Shown here piece by piece: positions 18,101-31,173 of a stretch of 64,000 nucleotides of DNA. The translations under genes and the position numbers were made by a program. Within the stretch, counting starts at the first letter, position 1. Each line of letters opens with the position of its first letter. The stretch is from Lysobacteraceae bacterium (GTDB taxonomy: Bacteria; Pseudomonadota; Gammaproteobacteria; Nitrococcales; AK92), in the NCBI GenBank assembly GCA_012523465.1, contig JAAYIK010000004.1:121814-185813 (forward strand). The letters are read 5' to 3'. The notes under the pieces were generated by a model. It saw only the letters and a list, made by a program, of their open reading frames with translations, was not told where the DNA came from and ran no database searches.

Positions 18101-18642
18101 TGGCTGTGTCCTACAGCAAGCTGCTGGCCTACAAGGACGAGTATGAGGTCGCTCGGCTTTATCTCGAGCCGAGCTTCCGGCAGCAGCTGGAGGCGCAGTT
18201 CGAGGGCAATTACCGGCTCACGGTGCATTTGGCGCCGCCGCTGCTCGCCCGCCGCGATCGGCAGACCGGGCGGCCGCGCAAGCGGGAGTACGGTCCGTGG
18301 ATATTTAAGGCCTTCCGGTTGCTGGCCGGCCTGCGCTTTTTGCGCGGCACGCCGTTTGACCCCTTCGGCCATACCGCCGAGCGCAAGTTGGAGCGGCAGC
18401 TGATCCGCGATTACGAGGCGCTGGTGGAGGAGCTGATCGCGGAGCTAACCGTGGACAACCACGCCACGGCCGTGGCGTTGGCGGAGCTGCCACAGCAGAT
18501 CCGCGGTTTCGGTCACGTCAAGCTGCACAACCTTCAGCGGGTCAGACAGCAGCAGCAGGCGCTGCTGGTCCGCTTCCGGAGCGGACAGCCGCCGCAGCAG
18601 GAGCCGGCAGCAGCGGTCGCGCGGGTGGTGGGTCAGGTATGA
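15139..18642 (+). CDS. Indolepyruvate ferredoxin oxidoreductase, single-chain IorA-IorB form
   Basis: A 1167-residue fusion of the thiamine-dependent alpha part and the gamma part. Aryl pyruvates from transamination of Trp, Phe and Tyr are oxidatively decarboxylated to aryl-acetyl-CoA with reduction of ferredoxin. The N-terminal part has GFISGYRGSPLGGYD; a thiamine-binding region follows near 430-560 (CAGCPHNTSTRVPEG and later YNDAVAMTGGQPVEG). Around 632-690 are ferredoxin-like Cys clusters (CEGCGDCG, CNKDYSCLEGFC), and the C-terminal part opens with ILIAGIGGTGVITLG. Single-chain forms of this length are known in aerobic proteobacteria. GGGAGG precedes the ATG. It ends at a strong convergent hairpin. 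Confidence 0.92.
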   Translation: MQLAKVALDDKYTLESGRIYVSGSQALVRLPMLQRVRDRAAGLNTAGFISGYRGSPLGGYDLALWQAERYLREHQIVFQPGVNEDLAATAIWGTQQVGLGGRSNYDGVFAIWYGKGPGVDRSGDVFKHANEAGTAPYGGVLVLFGDDPTAKSSTVAFQSEPALIAAGIPVLNPANIQEYLDLGLVAFAMSRYAGVWVGMKCITDTVDGSASVIVDPWRVQLVTPTDFELPPDGVHIRVPDTALAKEQRLWRVRLPAVQAFARANRLDRITHDLPVARRRLGVVASGKSWSDLLHVLQQLGVDEEMRQALGLSIYKVAMPWPLEPEGIRGFAQGQEELLVIEEKRGLIEEQIARILYPLPDRPRLLGKQDEHGKSLLPVDGELSLDQIAATLAARLLRLNPPPRLATRLRAALRPEPATVASPATPRTPWFCAGCPHNTSTRVPEGSRAFAGIGWHTMALFMPNRRTESFTHMGGEGAQWIGQAPFSKDRHVFQNLGDGTYYHSGLLAIRAAVAAKVNITYKILYNDAVAMTGGQPVEGQLTPWSIAQQVAAEGVRRIVVVTDEPNKYPPGTPWPQGVTIRHRRELDAVQRELREIEGVTVLIYDQTCAAEKRRRRKRGRYPDPAKRVFINDLVCEGCGDCGLASNCVAGKPLETEFGRKRIIDQSSCNKDYSCLEGFCPSFVTVHGGGVRKPQRGAAEFPRVELPEPALPALSRPYNILIAGIGGTGVITLGAWLGMAAHLERKGVSVLDQTGLAQKNGAVSSHVRLAAHPDALHGARIGRGDTDLVIGCDMVVAAGAEALATYATGRTRAVINSHVVPLAAFALDPDLPLHDRQLGNVLDQTLGKEYVHYTAAGRLATALLGDAIYTNPFLLGYAWQLGLIPLSRQAIERAIELNGTAVEENLQAFRWGRLAAHVPEQVAAAAAPFLTGQQASVQDFGLEELIAHRVKHLTAYQNPRYAERYLRLVRRVQAAESRVAPGEQGLTRAVAVSYSKLLAYKDEYEVARLYLEPSFRQQLEAQFEGNYRLTVHLAPPLLARRDRQTGRPRKREYGPWIFKAFRLLAGLRFLRGTPFDPFGHTAERKLERQLIRDYEALVEELIAELTVDNHATAVALAELPQQIRGFGHVKLHNLQRVRQQQQALLVRFRSGQPPQQEPAAAVARVVGQV

Positions 18643-18643
18643 T

Positions 18644-18668
18644 GGCGGCGCGGGTGCGCCGCGCCGCC
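18644..18668. terminator. GC-rich hairpin between convergent genes
   Basis: A perfect 9-bp stem, GGCGGCGCG and CGCGCCGCC, with a 7-base loop, directly after the oxidoreductase stop and before the end of the leftward hypothetical gene. No T-run follows on either side, so intrinsic termination would be weak; a bidirectional stop or transcript-stability role is inferred from position. Confidence 0.5.
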
Positions 18669-18679
18669 GCGTCCAGGAA

Positions 18680-19102
18680 TCAGCGGAGCTGGATCTTGCC
18701 GCCGCCGGGAGGGGGCGGGAAGCCGCTGCCTGTCAGGCCCTCCGGACCGCCAAAGCCGGCGCTGCTGCCCGGCACGATCAGGGAGGAGGCGGCCTCGCGC
18801 CGCAGCTCCTGCAGCTTCTCCATCGTGTCCTCGACCGCCTTGCGGGCCGCGTCGCCGAAGGCCTGCGCGGCGTCGGCCAGTGACTTGGCCTCGATCTCGA
18901 AACTAAGTGGCAGGGGGCCGGCCGGGGTCAGCACTTGGGTCTGGCCGACGTAGATCGTGTCGCGGTTCGGATCCGGCCGGCCGTCGCCGTCGACCGGCGT
19001 CAGCCGCAGAATGCTGCCGACCCGACGATCGGTGAACACTTCCTCGAGGTACAGGCCCTCGAGATCCATCTTCAGTTCCGTGCTCGCTTCATCAGCTGCC
19101 AT
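18680..19102 (-). CDS. Conserved-looking hypothetical cytoplasmic protein
   Basis: I do not recognise a named family. The protein of about 140 residues has no signal peptide or membrane segment. The first half is acidic with a beta-like pattern (DRRVGSILRLTPVDGDG, then YVGQTQVLTPAGPLPLSFEI). The middle is a likely helix (AFGDAARKAVEDTMEKLQEL), and the tail is Gly/Pro-rich (GSGFPPPPGGGKIQLR). The frame extends upstream to 19213, but MAADEAST at 19102 is the most natural start. It diverges from glgB and converges with the oxidoreductase gene. Confidence 0.65.
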   Translation of the reverse strand: MAADEASTELKMDLEGLYLEEVFTDRRVGSILRLTPVDGDGRPDPNRDTIYVGQTQVLTPAGPLPLSFEIEAKSLADAAQAFGDAARKAVEDTMEKLQELRREAASSLIVPGSSAGFGGPEGLTGSGFPPPPGGGKIQLR

Positions 19103-19337
19103 TACAAAGCCTCTTTGTTCGGTGGGGATAGGCCTTAGGCTATCACGAGAGCCGCCTGGATGCGGGCCCTTTCCGAATCTGACCAGCCGATTCGCCATTG
19201 GTTGCGGCAACACGGTTGCCGCAGTAAGGCCACTCTCTCGGACTCGTCCCTTGAGGCCGGATCGATTGCGGCAAATCTAGATAGCTGTGGCAAGCAGCTC
19301 GGCGCCGCTGCGCTCGCAACCAAGTCCGGACCGAACC

Positions 19338-21227
<1,890 letters not shown>

Positions 21228-21236
21228 ACGCACGGG

Positions 21237-23177
<1,941 letters not shown>

Positions 23178-23214
23178 GCAAGCGGTTTGGCGAAAGCGCA
23201 AGGAGAGGGCAGCA

Positions 23215-26200
23215 ATGGCGGCAGCAGGCGGCCGACTGGACGACGATCCGCTTTGGTTCAAGGACGCCATCATCTACCAGACCCACGTCAAGGCGTTCTT
23301 CGACAGCAACGACGATGGCATCGGCGACTTCCGCGGGTTGACCGGCCGGCTGGACTACATCCAAGACCTGGGCGTCAACGCCATCTGGCTGATGCCGTTC
23401 TATCCCTCGCCGATGCGCGACGACGGCTACGACATCGCCGACTACCGCAACGTGGCGCCGGAGTACGGCACCCGCGCCGACTTCCGCGCCTTCGTGCGGG
23501 AAGCGCACCGGCGCGGCATCCGCGTCATCACCGAGCTGGTCATCAACCACACCTCGGACCAGCACCCTTGGTTCCAGGCCGCCCGCCGTGCCCCCAAGGG
23601 GTCGCGCAAGCGCAACTTCTATGTTTGGAGCGACTCGGCGCTGAAATTCCCCGAGACCCGCATCATCTTCACCGACACCGAACGTTCCAACTGGGCCTGG
23701 GATGACGTTGCCGGCCAGTATTACTGGCACCGCTTCTTCTCCCATCAGCCGGATCTCAATCACAACAACCCCGAGGTGGTGAGGGCGGTGATCCGGGTGA
23801 TGCGCTACTGGTTCGACCTGGGGGTGGACGGCATGCGCCTGGACGCCATTCCCTATCTGTGCGTGCGCGAGGGCACCGACAACGAGAACCTGCCCGAGAC
23901 CCATGCCGTGCTCAAGCGGATGCGGGCGGTGGTGGACGCGCACTACAAGAACAAGGTTTTTCTGGCCGAGGCCAACCAGTGGCCGGAGGACGTGCGGGAG
24001 TACTTCGGCGACGGCGACGAGTGCCACATGGCCTACCACTTCCCGCTCATGCCGCGCATGTACATGGCGATCGCCCAGGAGGACCGTCACCCCATCGTCG
24101 AGATCATGCGCCAGACGCCGGACATCCCCGACAACTGCCAATGGGCGATCTTCCTGCGCAACCATGACGAGCTCACGCTTGAGATGGTCACCGACCGCGA
24201 GCGCGACTACATGTACAGCATGTACGCCGCTGAGCCGCGCATGCGGGTCAACGTCGGCATCCGCCGCCGCCTGGCGCCGCTGATGGACAACAACCGGGGC
24301 AAGATCGAGCTGATGACCTCCATGCTCATGACCATGCCCGGCTCCCCCATCATCTACTATGGCGACGAGATCGGCATGGGCGACAACATCTATTTGGGCG
24401 ACCGCAACGGCGTGCGCACGCCCATGCAGTGGAGTCCGGACCGCAACGCCGGCTTCTCCCGCGCCGATCCCCAGCGCCTGTACCTGCCGGTCATCATGGA
24501 CCCGGTGTATGGCTACACCGCCGTCAACGTCGAGGCGCAGATGCGCAGCTCGTCCAGCCTGCTGCACTGGACCCGGCGGATCATCGCCGCCCGCAAACAG
24601 TCCAAGGCCTTTGGGCGCGGCACGCTGGAGTTCCTGGAGCCGGGCAACCGCAAGATCCTCGCCTACGTGCGCCGCTACCAGGACGAGACCATGCTGTGCG
24701 TGGCCAATCTGTCCCATTCGCCGCAGCCGGTGGAGCTGGACCTGTCCGCCTACCGCGGCTGCTTGCCGGTGGAGTTGCTGGCCCGCACCGTGTTCCCGCC
24801 CATCGGCGAGCTGCCGTACCTGCTGACACTGCAGCCTTACGGCTTCTATGCCTTCCGGCTCACCACCGAGGCCGAGGTCCCGGACTGGCACCAGGAGTAC
24901 CTGGCCCCGCCTGAGCTGCCCATGCTGGTTCTGCTGGAAGGCTGGCAGACCTTCGGCGAGCTGCCGGCGCACGTGAGTGAGGTGCGCCGGCTCATGGCAG
25001 CGCGCACCCGCGAGCAGCTGCAGCGCGATGTGCTGGCCCCTTACATTGCCGGCAAGCGCTGGTATGGCGGCAAGGGCAAGCCAATCGAGAGGGCGCGGCT
25101 GTTCAGCGAGGGCGGCTGGGTGACGTCGTCCGGCAATTGGCTGTTCACCTTGGTCGAAGTCACCCCCCCCCAGGGCGAGCAGCCCCAGCTCTATCTGCTG
25201 CCGCTGGGCATCGCCTGGGAGCTGGCAGAGAACGAGGCGCGCATTCGCGCCCTCAAGCCGTGGGCCCTGGCGCGGGTGCGCCAGCGGGGGCAAGTCGGCA
25301 TTCTCTACAGCGCTCTCGGGGACGATCAGTTCTGCCGTTCCCTGATCGACGCCATCGGCGCCGGTGAGGAATTCGAGTTCGGCGGCGGCAGGATTCGGTT
25401 CTTCCGCACCAAGGCCTATGCCGTGCTGACCGAGGGTCTGACCGAGGAGACCATTCGCCGCCCGGCGCTGGAGCAGAGCAACACCAGCGTGTTCTTCGGC
25501 GACCGGCTGTTCCTCAAGCTTTACCGGCGCCTGCAGGTCGGCGTAAATCCGGAGTTGGAGATGGGCTTGTTCCTGACCGAGGTCAGCCCTTTTCAGCACG
25601 TCGCCCCGGTTGCCGGCGGCATCGAGTACGTTGCCGGGGGCGGTTCGGTCATGACGCTGGGACTGCTGCAAGGCTACGTGGAAAACCAGGGTGACGGCTG
25701 GCATGCCACCAAGGATTACCTGGGCGTTTTCTCGCTGGCGTCCAGGCCCAGACCGCGCCCGCGCCTAGCGAGCAGGCGCAGGAGCGGCCCGAGCCGCACG
25801 CCGCCTATGCCTTTCTGGCCGATGTCCTGGGGCGGCGGGTCGGCGGTCTGCACCGGGCGCTCAGCGTGGCGAGCGGCGATCCGCGCTTCGATCCGGAGCC
25901 GATCTCCGCCGCCGAGCCGGCGCAATGGGTTGCTCGTATCGCTGCGGAGGCGGAGGCTACGCTGGAAATGCTGCGGCGCCGCCGCGACAAGCTGGATGAG
26001 CAGGCGCGGGAAGCGGCCCAGGCGCTGCTGGCGCAGCGCGAGACCCTGTTGGCCAGGCTCGATGCGCTGCGCATCGAGCAGCCGGGATTCGCCAAGATCC
26101 GCCACCACGGCGATTTGCATCTGGGGCAGGTGCTGCTGGTGGAGAACGATTTCATCATTGTCGATTTCGAAGGTGAGCCGGCACGGTCCATCGCCGAGCG

Positions 26201-26552
26201 CAGCCGCAAGGGCGCTGCGCTGCGCGACGTGGCGGGCGTGCTGCGCTCCTACGACTACGCTGCCCACGCTGCGCTTAGGGAGTTCACCGCTGAGCGGCCA
26301 GGGGCCCTGACGGACTGCCTGCCTCTGTTGCAGCAATGGCAGGACATCGCCAGCAACAGTTTCTTGCGCGGCTACCAGGAGGCGGTAGGCGATGCGGTCT
26401 GCCAGCCGCAGGACCCGGAGGTGGCGCAGAGCCTGTTGCGGCTGTTTCTGATCGAAAAGGCGCTCTATGAAATACGCTACGAGCTGGAAAACCGTCCCGG
26501 CTGGGTGACGATACCGCTCAACGGCCTGCTGCGGCTGCTGAGGGAAGGGTAG
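23215..26552 (+). pseudogene. treS: TreS trehalose synthase fused to maltokinase, frame broken in the kinase part
   Basis: The intact part is trehalose synthase (trehalose to maltose): DDGIGDFRGL, GMRLDAIPYL with the nucleophile, VFLAEANQWPEDV with the acid, and RNHDELTLEM. A maltokinase (Pep2/Mak) domain follows from about residue 590 and makes maltose-1-phosphate for GlgE. At 25721-25726 the sequence reads as if one C were lost: DYLG runs on as VFSLASRPR and stops at 26310. The next frame continues as RFLAGVQAQTA, AYAFLADVLGRR, then the kinase motifs KIRHHGDLHLGQVLL and FIIVDFEGEPARS, ending at 26552. With the base restored the protein would have about 1112 residues, normal for the fusion. 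It may be a sequence error, or a real truncation that removes the kinase active site. Confidence 0.88.
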
Positions 26553-26567
26553 GGCATGCCCCTACCC
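26547..26567. terminator. Hairpin at the end of the glgB-glgE-treS operon
   Basis: A perfect 8-bp stem, GGGTAGGG and CCCTACCC, with a 5-base loop, overlapping the stop codon of the kinase frame. No T-run follows, so it is at best a weak intrinsic terminator. The 240 bases after it are AT-rich and carry no gene. Confidence 0.4.
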
Positions 26568-26751
26568 GTTGCGCGCTGGCCCATTTACTCGCTGTAGGCG
26601 GTTTTATAAAATCAAACAGGCGCAGGCAGATTTTTGCCAAGCCAGACGCACTTTTGAATCAGGCTCTGCCTTCATTCATCTTGGATAAATGCCTGGGATT
26701 TTTTTGCAATGGCGGGTTTTTGCCATGAAATTGCGGGATCAGCGAAGCGGA

Positions 26752-26767
26752 AATTGATTCGTCAATT
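26752..26767. promoter_or_regulatory. Inverted repeat upstream of a marR gene, possible operator
   Basis: AATTGA and TCAATT are separated by TTCG, a perfect 6-bp dyad in an AT-rich spacer, about 48 bases before the MarR start. MarR regulators often bind such dyads near their own promoters. The link is inferred from position only. A second small dyad, ATGGC...GCCAT, is at about 26709-26726. Confidence 0.4.
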
Positions 26768-26814
26768 ATTTTGATAATCGTCGCAAGTAGGACACAGCAA
26801 GGAGTCCTTTGGTC

Positions 26815-27318
26815 ATGCCGCTATCAGCTGGCGCCTTCCCGTATCCCGCCAGACATGGCAAGCAGTCGTTGCGGGCTTGGTTGCACCTCATCAAATGCTC
26901 GAAACGAGTGGAGCAGGAAGTCTCCGAACTTTTCTGGCGTCGCCACCAAAGCACGCTGCCGCGCTTCGACGTCCTTTCCCATCTGGAAAGCGCGGGCGAG
27001 CGGGGGCTTAGCACCACCAGCCTGGCACAGCGGCTGCTGGCGTCCAAAGGCAACATCACCCGGCTGCTGGATCGGATGGAGGCCGACGGGCTGATAGAGC
27101 GCCGCCCTGCCGAGGGCGACCGCCGCATCGTCAACGTGTTGCTGACCGCCAAGGGCACCGAAATGTTTCGGGCCATGGCGCAGGACCACGAATTGTGGGC
27201 CGATGCGATTTTCAGCGTGCTGTCTTCCGAAGAGCTAGAAGGCCTGATTCAATTGCTCGAGCGGGTGCGGCAGCGCGTCGACGGGAAAAAGGCGGAGAAT
27301 TCATCTCCCGCAGCCTAA
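26815..27318 (+). CDS. MarR-family transcriptional regulator
   Basis: A 167-residue winged-helix protein. The DNA-binding part is clear: [40 protein letters not shown] with the recognition helix, and the wing [19 protein letters not shown]. Helices at both ends should form the dimer. The ATG at 26815 is chosen because AAGGAG ends ten bases upstream; a TTG at 26809 is in frame but too close. It stands alone between the glg operon and hisC, so its target is not indicated by context, except perhaps its own promoter. Confidence 0.88.
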   Translation: MPLSAGAFPYPARHGKQSLRAWLHLIKCSKRVEQEVSELFWRRHQSTLPRFDVLSHLESAGERGLSTTSLAQRLLASKGNITRLLDRMEADGLIERRPAEGDRRIVNVLLTAKGTEMFRAMAQDHELWADAIFSVLSSEELEGLIQLLERVRQRVDGKKAENSSPAA

Positions 27319-27472
27319 AAGGCGGCGCAAAAATCCGTGCCGGCAGAGCCGGCCTGGGCTTTGCAAGAGCTTCCCGCACCACCGGGCCGGGCCTTGCATA
27401 CTCGCTGTGGAGCATGGGCCGTCCCCCGGCTATCATGGCCCCTCGTTTCCTTCAGCCGAAGAAGATGCCCCG

Positions 27473-28531
27473 ATGAGCCGCTACTGGAGTTCCCTGGTTC
27501 ATACCCTGACACCTTACGTTCCTGGCGAGCAGCCCAAGCTCGACAACCTAGTCAAGCTCAATACCAACGAGCACCCCTATGGTCCTTCGCCGCGGGTGCT
27601 GGCGGCCATTCAGCAGGAGCTGCACGACGGGCTGCGGCTCTACCCTGACCCGAACAGCGATCGGTTGCGCCTGGTCGCGGCCGACTACTATGGTCTGAAG
27701 CCGGAACAGGTCTTTGTCGGCAACGGCTCCGACGAGGTGCTTGCCCATGCCTTCATGGCCCTGCTCAAGCACGAGCAGCCGCTGCTGTTCCCGGACATCA
27801 CCTACAGCTTCTATCCGGTTTACTGCGGTCTTTATGAGATCGATTATCGCTGCATTCCGCTGAACGAGCACTTCGAAATCGTGCTCGAGGACTACTTGCA
27901 GCCCAATGGCGGCATCATCTTCCCCAATCCCAACGCGCCCACCGGCCGGCTGCTCGACTTGCAGGCCATTGCCGCTCTGCTGGAGCGCAATACAGACTCG
28001 GTGGTGGTGATCGACGAGGCCTACATCGATTTCGGTGGCGAGTCGGCGGTGCGCCTGATCGACCGCTTCCCCAATCTGCTAGTCATCCAGACGCTGTCGA
28101 AATCGCGCGCGCTGGCGGGGCTGCGGGTCGGTTTCGCCTTCGGCCAGGCGCCCTTGATCGAGGGGTTGGACCGGGTCAAGAACAGCTTCAACTCCTATCC
28201 AATCGACCGCCTGGCGCTGGCCGGCGCCATTGCCGCCTTCGAGGACGAGGCCTATTTCCAGGAAAAGCGGGCCGCCATCATCAAGAACCGCGAGTGGCTG
28301 GTCGAACAGCTGGATGCGCTGGGCTTCGAGACCGTACCTTCCGCCGCCAATTTCGTCTTCACTCGCCACCCGCAGCACGACGGCGCCGTCCTGGCGCAGC
28401 GGCTGCGCCAGGACGGCATCATCGTCCGCCATTTCAAGCTGCCGAGAATCGATCAGCATCTGCGGATCACGGTCGGCACCGAGCGGCAGTGTGAGCTGCT
28501 GGTGGACGCGCTGCGCAGAATCGTGGCCTAG
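27473..28531 (+). CDS. hisC: HisC, histidinol-phosphate aminotransferase
   Basis: A 352-residue class I/II aminotransferase. It uses PLP to convert imidazole acetol-phosphate and glutamate to histidinol-phosphate. Signals: [52 protein letters not shown], and the Schiff-base Lys in [17 protein letters not shown]. It is alone here, without other his genes, so related roles such as aromatic transamination are possible. The ATG at 27473 fits the family start; the frame is open to 27407. A small dyad GCCGGC-aga-GCCGGC at 27339-27353 lies in the upstream spacer. Confidence 0.9.
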   Translation: MSRYWSSLVHTLTPYVPGEQPKLDNLVKLNTNEHPYGPSPRVLAAIQQELHDGLRLYPDPNSDRLRLVAADYYGLKPEQVFVGNGSDEVLAHAFMALLKHEQPLLFPDITYSFYPVYCGLYEIDYRCIPLNEHFEIVLEDYLQPNGGIIFPNPNAPTGRLLDLQAIAALLERNTDSVVVIDEAYIDFGGESAVRLIDRFPNLLVIQTLSKSRALAGLRVGFAFGQAPLIEGLDRVKNSFNSYPIDRLALAGAIAAFEDEAYFQEKRAAIIKNREWLVEQLDALGFETVPSAANFVFTRHPQHDGAVLAQRLRQDGIIVRHFKLPRIDQHLRITVGTERQCELLVDALRRIVA

Positions 28532-28705
28532 CCGGCGCCTGGCCGCGGGGCAGAGGGTTGTCCCTGCGGCCTGGCGCCAGCCACTGCGAAAGGCATCCTG
28601 GCTGCGCTCCAGGAGCGGCTTGATCCTGACGGTGGAGTCGTTTTCTCGCCTTGGTGCCCAGACATTCACGGCAGTCAATCGGTCCCGAGCACAAGGAGGT
28701 GCGGG
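28532..28705. other. Intergenic region, hisC to the DUF5996 gene
   Basis: No gene or convincing terminator is seen. The AGGAGG at about 28695 belongs to the next gene. Confidence 0.3.
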
Positions 28706-29644
28706 ATGACGCCGACAGCATCCGATCCATGGCCGGCCCTGCCGTTCGAGGCTTGGCGCGGGACGTACGCAACGTTGCACTTGTGGACGCAAATCGTCGG
28801 CAAGGTCCGCCTCGTGCAGAGCCCGTGGATTAACCATTCCTGGCACGCCACGCTTTACGTGACGGCCAGGGGGTTGACGACCGGGCCGATCCCGCACGGC
28901 CATCGGGTTTTCCAGCTCGACTTCGATTTCATCGACCATGCCTTGAAGGTGGCGGCGAGCGACGGGCGCAGCGGACAGATCGCGCTCCGGCCGCAAACGG
29001 TGGCGACATTCTATGCGCGGCTGCTGGCCCTGCTGGAAAGGCTGGATTTGCCGGTGAGCATTCGGCGCATGCCGAACGAGATTCAGGACGCCATTCCCTT
29101 CGACGAGGACGAGGTTCACCGCAGCTACGATCCCGAGTATGCCAGTCGCTTCTGGCGCATCTTGGTTCAGGCCGATCGTGTCCTCAAGATTTTTCGCGCC
29201 TCTTTCAATGGGAAATGCAGCCCGGTTCATTATTTTTGGGGCGCGGCGGATCTGGCCGTCACCCGTTTTTCAGGACGGCGGGCGCCGCGGCATCCGGGCG
29301 GTATTCCCAACCTGCCGGACTGGGTCACCCAGGAGGCGTATTCGGAAGAGGTCAGCAGTTGCGGATTCTGGCCGGGCGGTGAACCGGTGCCGCATGCGGC
29401 GTTCTATTCCTACACCTATCCGGAGCCTCCGGGGTTCGCGGCAGCGAGCGTGCAGCCAAGCGACGCTTTCTACAACCATGACCTGGGCGAATTCATCCTG
29501 CCCTACGACAGTGTGCGGGAGTCGGAATCGCCGGACGACACGCTGCTGCGGTTCCTGCAGAGCACTTACGTCGCCGCGGCCGATCTGTCCGAATGGGATC
29601 GCCGTGCCCTGGAACGTTCGCTTGACGCAAGGAGTGCCGTCTGA
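28706..29644 (+). CDS. DUF5996 family protein
   Basis: A 312-residue soluble protein that I place in the DUF5996 family from its start (WPALPFEAWRGTYATLHLWT, QIVGKVRL) and from HYFWGAADLAVTRFSGRRAP, EAYSEEVSSCGFWPGG and AFYSYTYPEPPGF. No catalytic function is known for the family. It has no signal peptide or membrane helix. AGGAGG precedes the ATG. It opens a sparse stretch of small unknown genes between hisC and the GST gene. The next gene starts 149 bases later on the same strand. Confidence 0.8.
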   Translation: MTPTASDPWPALPFEAWRGTYATLHLWTQIVGKVRLVQSPWINHSWHATLYVTARGLTTGPIPHGHRVFQLDFDFIDHALKVAASDGRSGQIALRPQTVATFYARLLALLERLDLPVSIRRMPNEIQDAIPFDEDEVHRSYDPEYASRFWRILVQADRVLKIFRASFNGKCSPVHYFWGAADLAVTRFSGRRAPRHPGGIPNLPDWVTQEAYSEEVSSCGFWPGGEPVPHAAFYSYTYPEPPGFAAASVQPSDAFYNHDLGEFILPYDSVRESESPDDTLLRFLQSTYVAAADLSEWDRRALERSLDARSAV

Positions 29645-29793
29645 TGCGCTCGCCGGTGCGTATGCGAATCTGCTCAAGGCCCGGTGATGCCAAGCCGATC
29701 GCCCTGCTCAAAGCGCCGGGATTCGGCGCGTGCGGGCGCATAACTGACTGGCGAGGCGACGCCCGACGCCCGCCCGGCCCGTGGGAGTTCATC

Positions 29794-30174
29794 ATGAAGC
29801 GCGTGTTGTTCGTCGGCCAAGAGCCGGAGACCGTCGATTTCTCGGATTCTGCCCTGCCGCCCGGACTCGATGCCGAAAAGATCCGGAACGGCATCGCGTC
29901 CGCGCTGAGGCAAATGTCCGAGCGCGGGTGGCAAGCCGATCTGTGCCTGGTTCGCCCGGACGAGTCCGCAAGCGGCGTTCTCAAGCGCAGTCTCGAGGTG
30001 GTGTCTTACGATTGTGTCGTGATAGGAGGCGGAATTCGCATTCCTCCGAACAGCCTGCTGCTTTTCGAGACGCTGGTGAACACGGTGCACAAATCGGCTC
30101 CGGGCGCAGCCATCGCCTTTAACACCAACCCTGAAGATACCGCCGCCGCAGCGGCCCGGTGGATCGAAGGCTAG
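29794..30174 (+). CDS. Small hypothetical protein with flavodoxin-like sequence pattern
   Basis: A 126-residue protein, starting MKRVLFVGQEPETVDFSD. The alternation of a first strand (RVLFVG), an amphipathic helix, then DCVVIGGGIRIPP and AIAFNTNPEDTAAAAARWI suggests a compact alpha/beta fold, but I see no proven cofactor motif. It is probably a conserved cytoplasmic protein of unknown role. The frame extends to 29644, but only the ATG at 29794 gives a sensible N-terminus. It is on the same strand as the DUF5996 gene and may be cotranscribed with it. Confidence 0.65.
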   Translation: MKRVLFVGQEPETVDFSDSALPPGLDAEKIRNGIASALRQMSERGWQADLCLVRPDESASGVLKRSLEVVSYDCVVIGGGIRIPPNSLLLFETLVNTVHKSAPGAAIAFNTNPEDTAAAAARWIEG

Positions 30175-30580
30175 CCGAGGCGATTTCCGAGCGCGCAGCC
30201 GGAATTGAGGTGCAATGACGTCAAGCGCTCGCGCGAGCCTGGCAGTGGGACGGAAGCGGGAGAAGCGAATGCGCCTTGGTGTTCTGCGCGACTTTCCCCC
30301 GTGGTGCGCGATCGCCAACGATGGAACCTTGCTGTTCTGGTTTGGGATTCAGCGCTTGGCCGGCAAGCGGTCCGCCTGTTGCCCAACCGGCTCGATGCCT
30401 TGCATGACGCCGGCATGGCTGCCTACAAGAACGGAATGCCGTTGCTGCTAAGCCTGGTGGCGTATTTCGCCTTGCTCCTCATCGGCTGAAGCTGCTCCGC
30501 GGCGGGGTTTCCGCGAGACGAATCATTGCCGCTGCCTGGCATCAATCTGCTTGACGGGGGTGCTGCCCGCCGGCGCCTTG
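30175..30580. other. Region without a confident gene
   Basis: An open frame at 30205-30489 on the plus strand ends in AYKNGMPLLLSLVAYFALLL, which could be a single membrane helix, with a possible ATG start at 30412. I find no ribosome binding site or family match, so I do not call it. The rest holds nothing that I can interpret. Confidence 0.3.
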
Positions 30581-30787
30581 CTAAGGGACCGGCGCTCCCT
30601 GCGACGGCATATCATGGAAGTGGCGTTTGATCTCCCGCCGCAGCTCGGGCGTGTCGCGCTCCTGGTGCACGGCGACGGCGTGCTGCACGGCCGCTTCCAG
30701 CAACTCGACATCGTCATCGGCCGCGATCGCCACCGAACACCGGCTCTCGCTAGGCATTTCCCGGCAATCCATGAACTTGCGTGTCAC
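30581..30787 (-). CDS. DUF1059 domain-containing protein
   Basis: A 68-residue protein that matches the DUF1059 pattern: MTRKFMDCREMPSESRCSVA, then IAADDDVELLEAAVQHAVAV and H-x5-PELR. Function is unknown; two Cys (in DCRE and RCSV) may bind a metal or pair. The start codon is GTG at 30787, supported by GAGGAGG about eight bases upstream. It has no close neighbour on its strand and is probably a single-gene unit. Confidence 0.78.
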   Translation of the reverse strand: MTRKFMDCREMPSESRCSVAIAADDDVELLEAAVQHAVAVHQERDTPELRREIKRHFHDMPSQGAPVP

Positions 30788-31173
30788 AGGCCAGCCTCCT
30801 CTGCGGCAGTAACGTGCTTGCGGTCAGCGGTAAGATGGCGGCGCGGCAGAGGAATCAAAGGCCAGCCCTGCAGGCGCCTCCGAACGCAAGTGAGCAGGCG
30901 AGCGCCTGTCGAGGCCGCCGCGGCGGGTTCGGTCCGTGAGCCCGCAAACTCTCGGCAAGCGGCCGGAGCCTGTCTCTTCCATCTTGCCGTGCTGGGTCTA
31001 GACTTCGGGAAGTGGCAGCCCTGGAGCTGCCCGGTGTCCCGGGCCTTGACGGCAGTGCCCAGAGCCTACTCACGGGGTGCTAAGAGCGAGTAGGACAAGG
31101 CGCGGCTTTCCCCGCAGCGACGCTTCGTGCCGGGAGCACGGCCCCGAACCGTCACAACAGCGAAGGCAATGAC
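30788..31173. other. Intergenic region before the GST gene
   Basis: About 385 bases with no recognisable gene on either strand. Only short unsupported frames occur; no terminator with T-run and no convincing promoter was seen. Confidence 0.3.

Noticed and set aside
30205..30489. Possible small membrane protein gene
   Set aside because: Ends in one hydrophobic segment, but no ribosome binding site, homologue pattern or operon context; kept only as a note.
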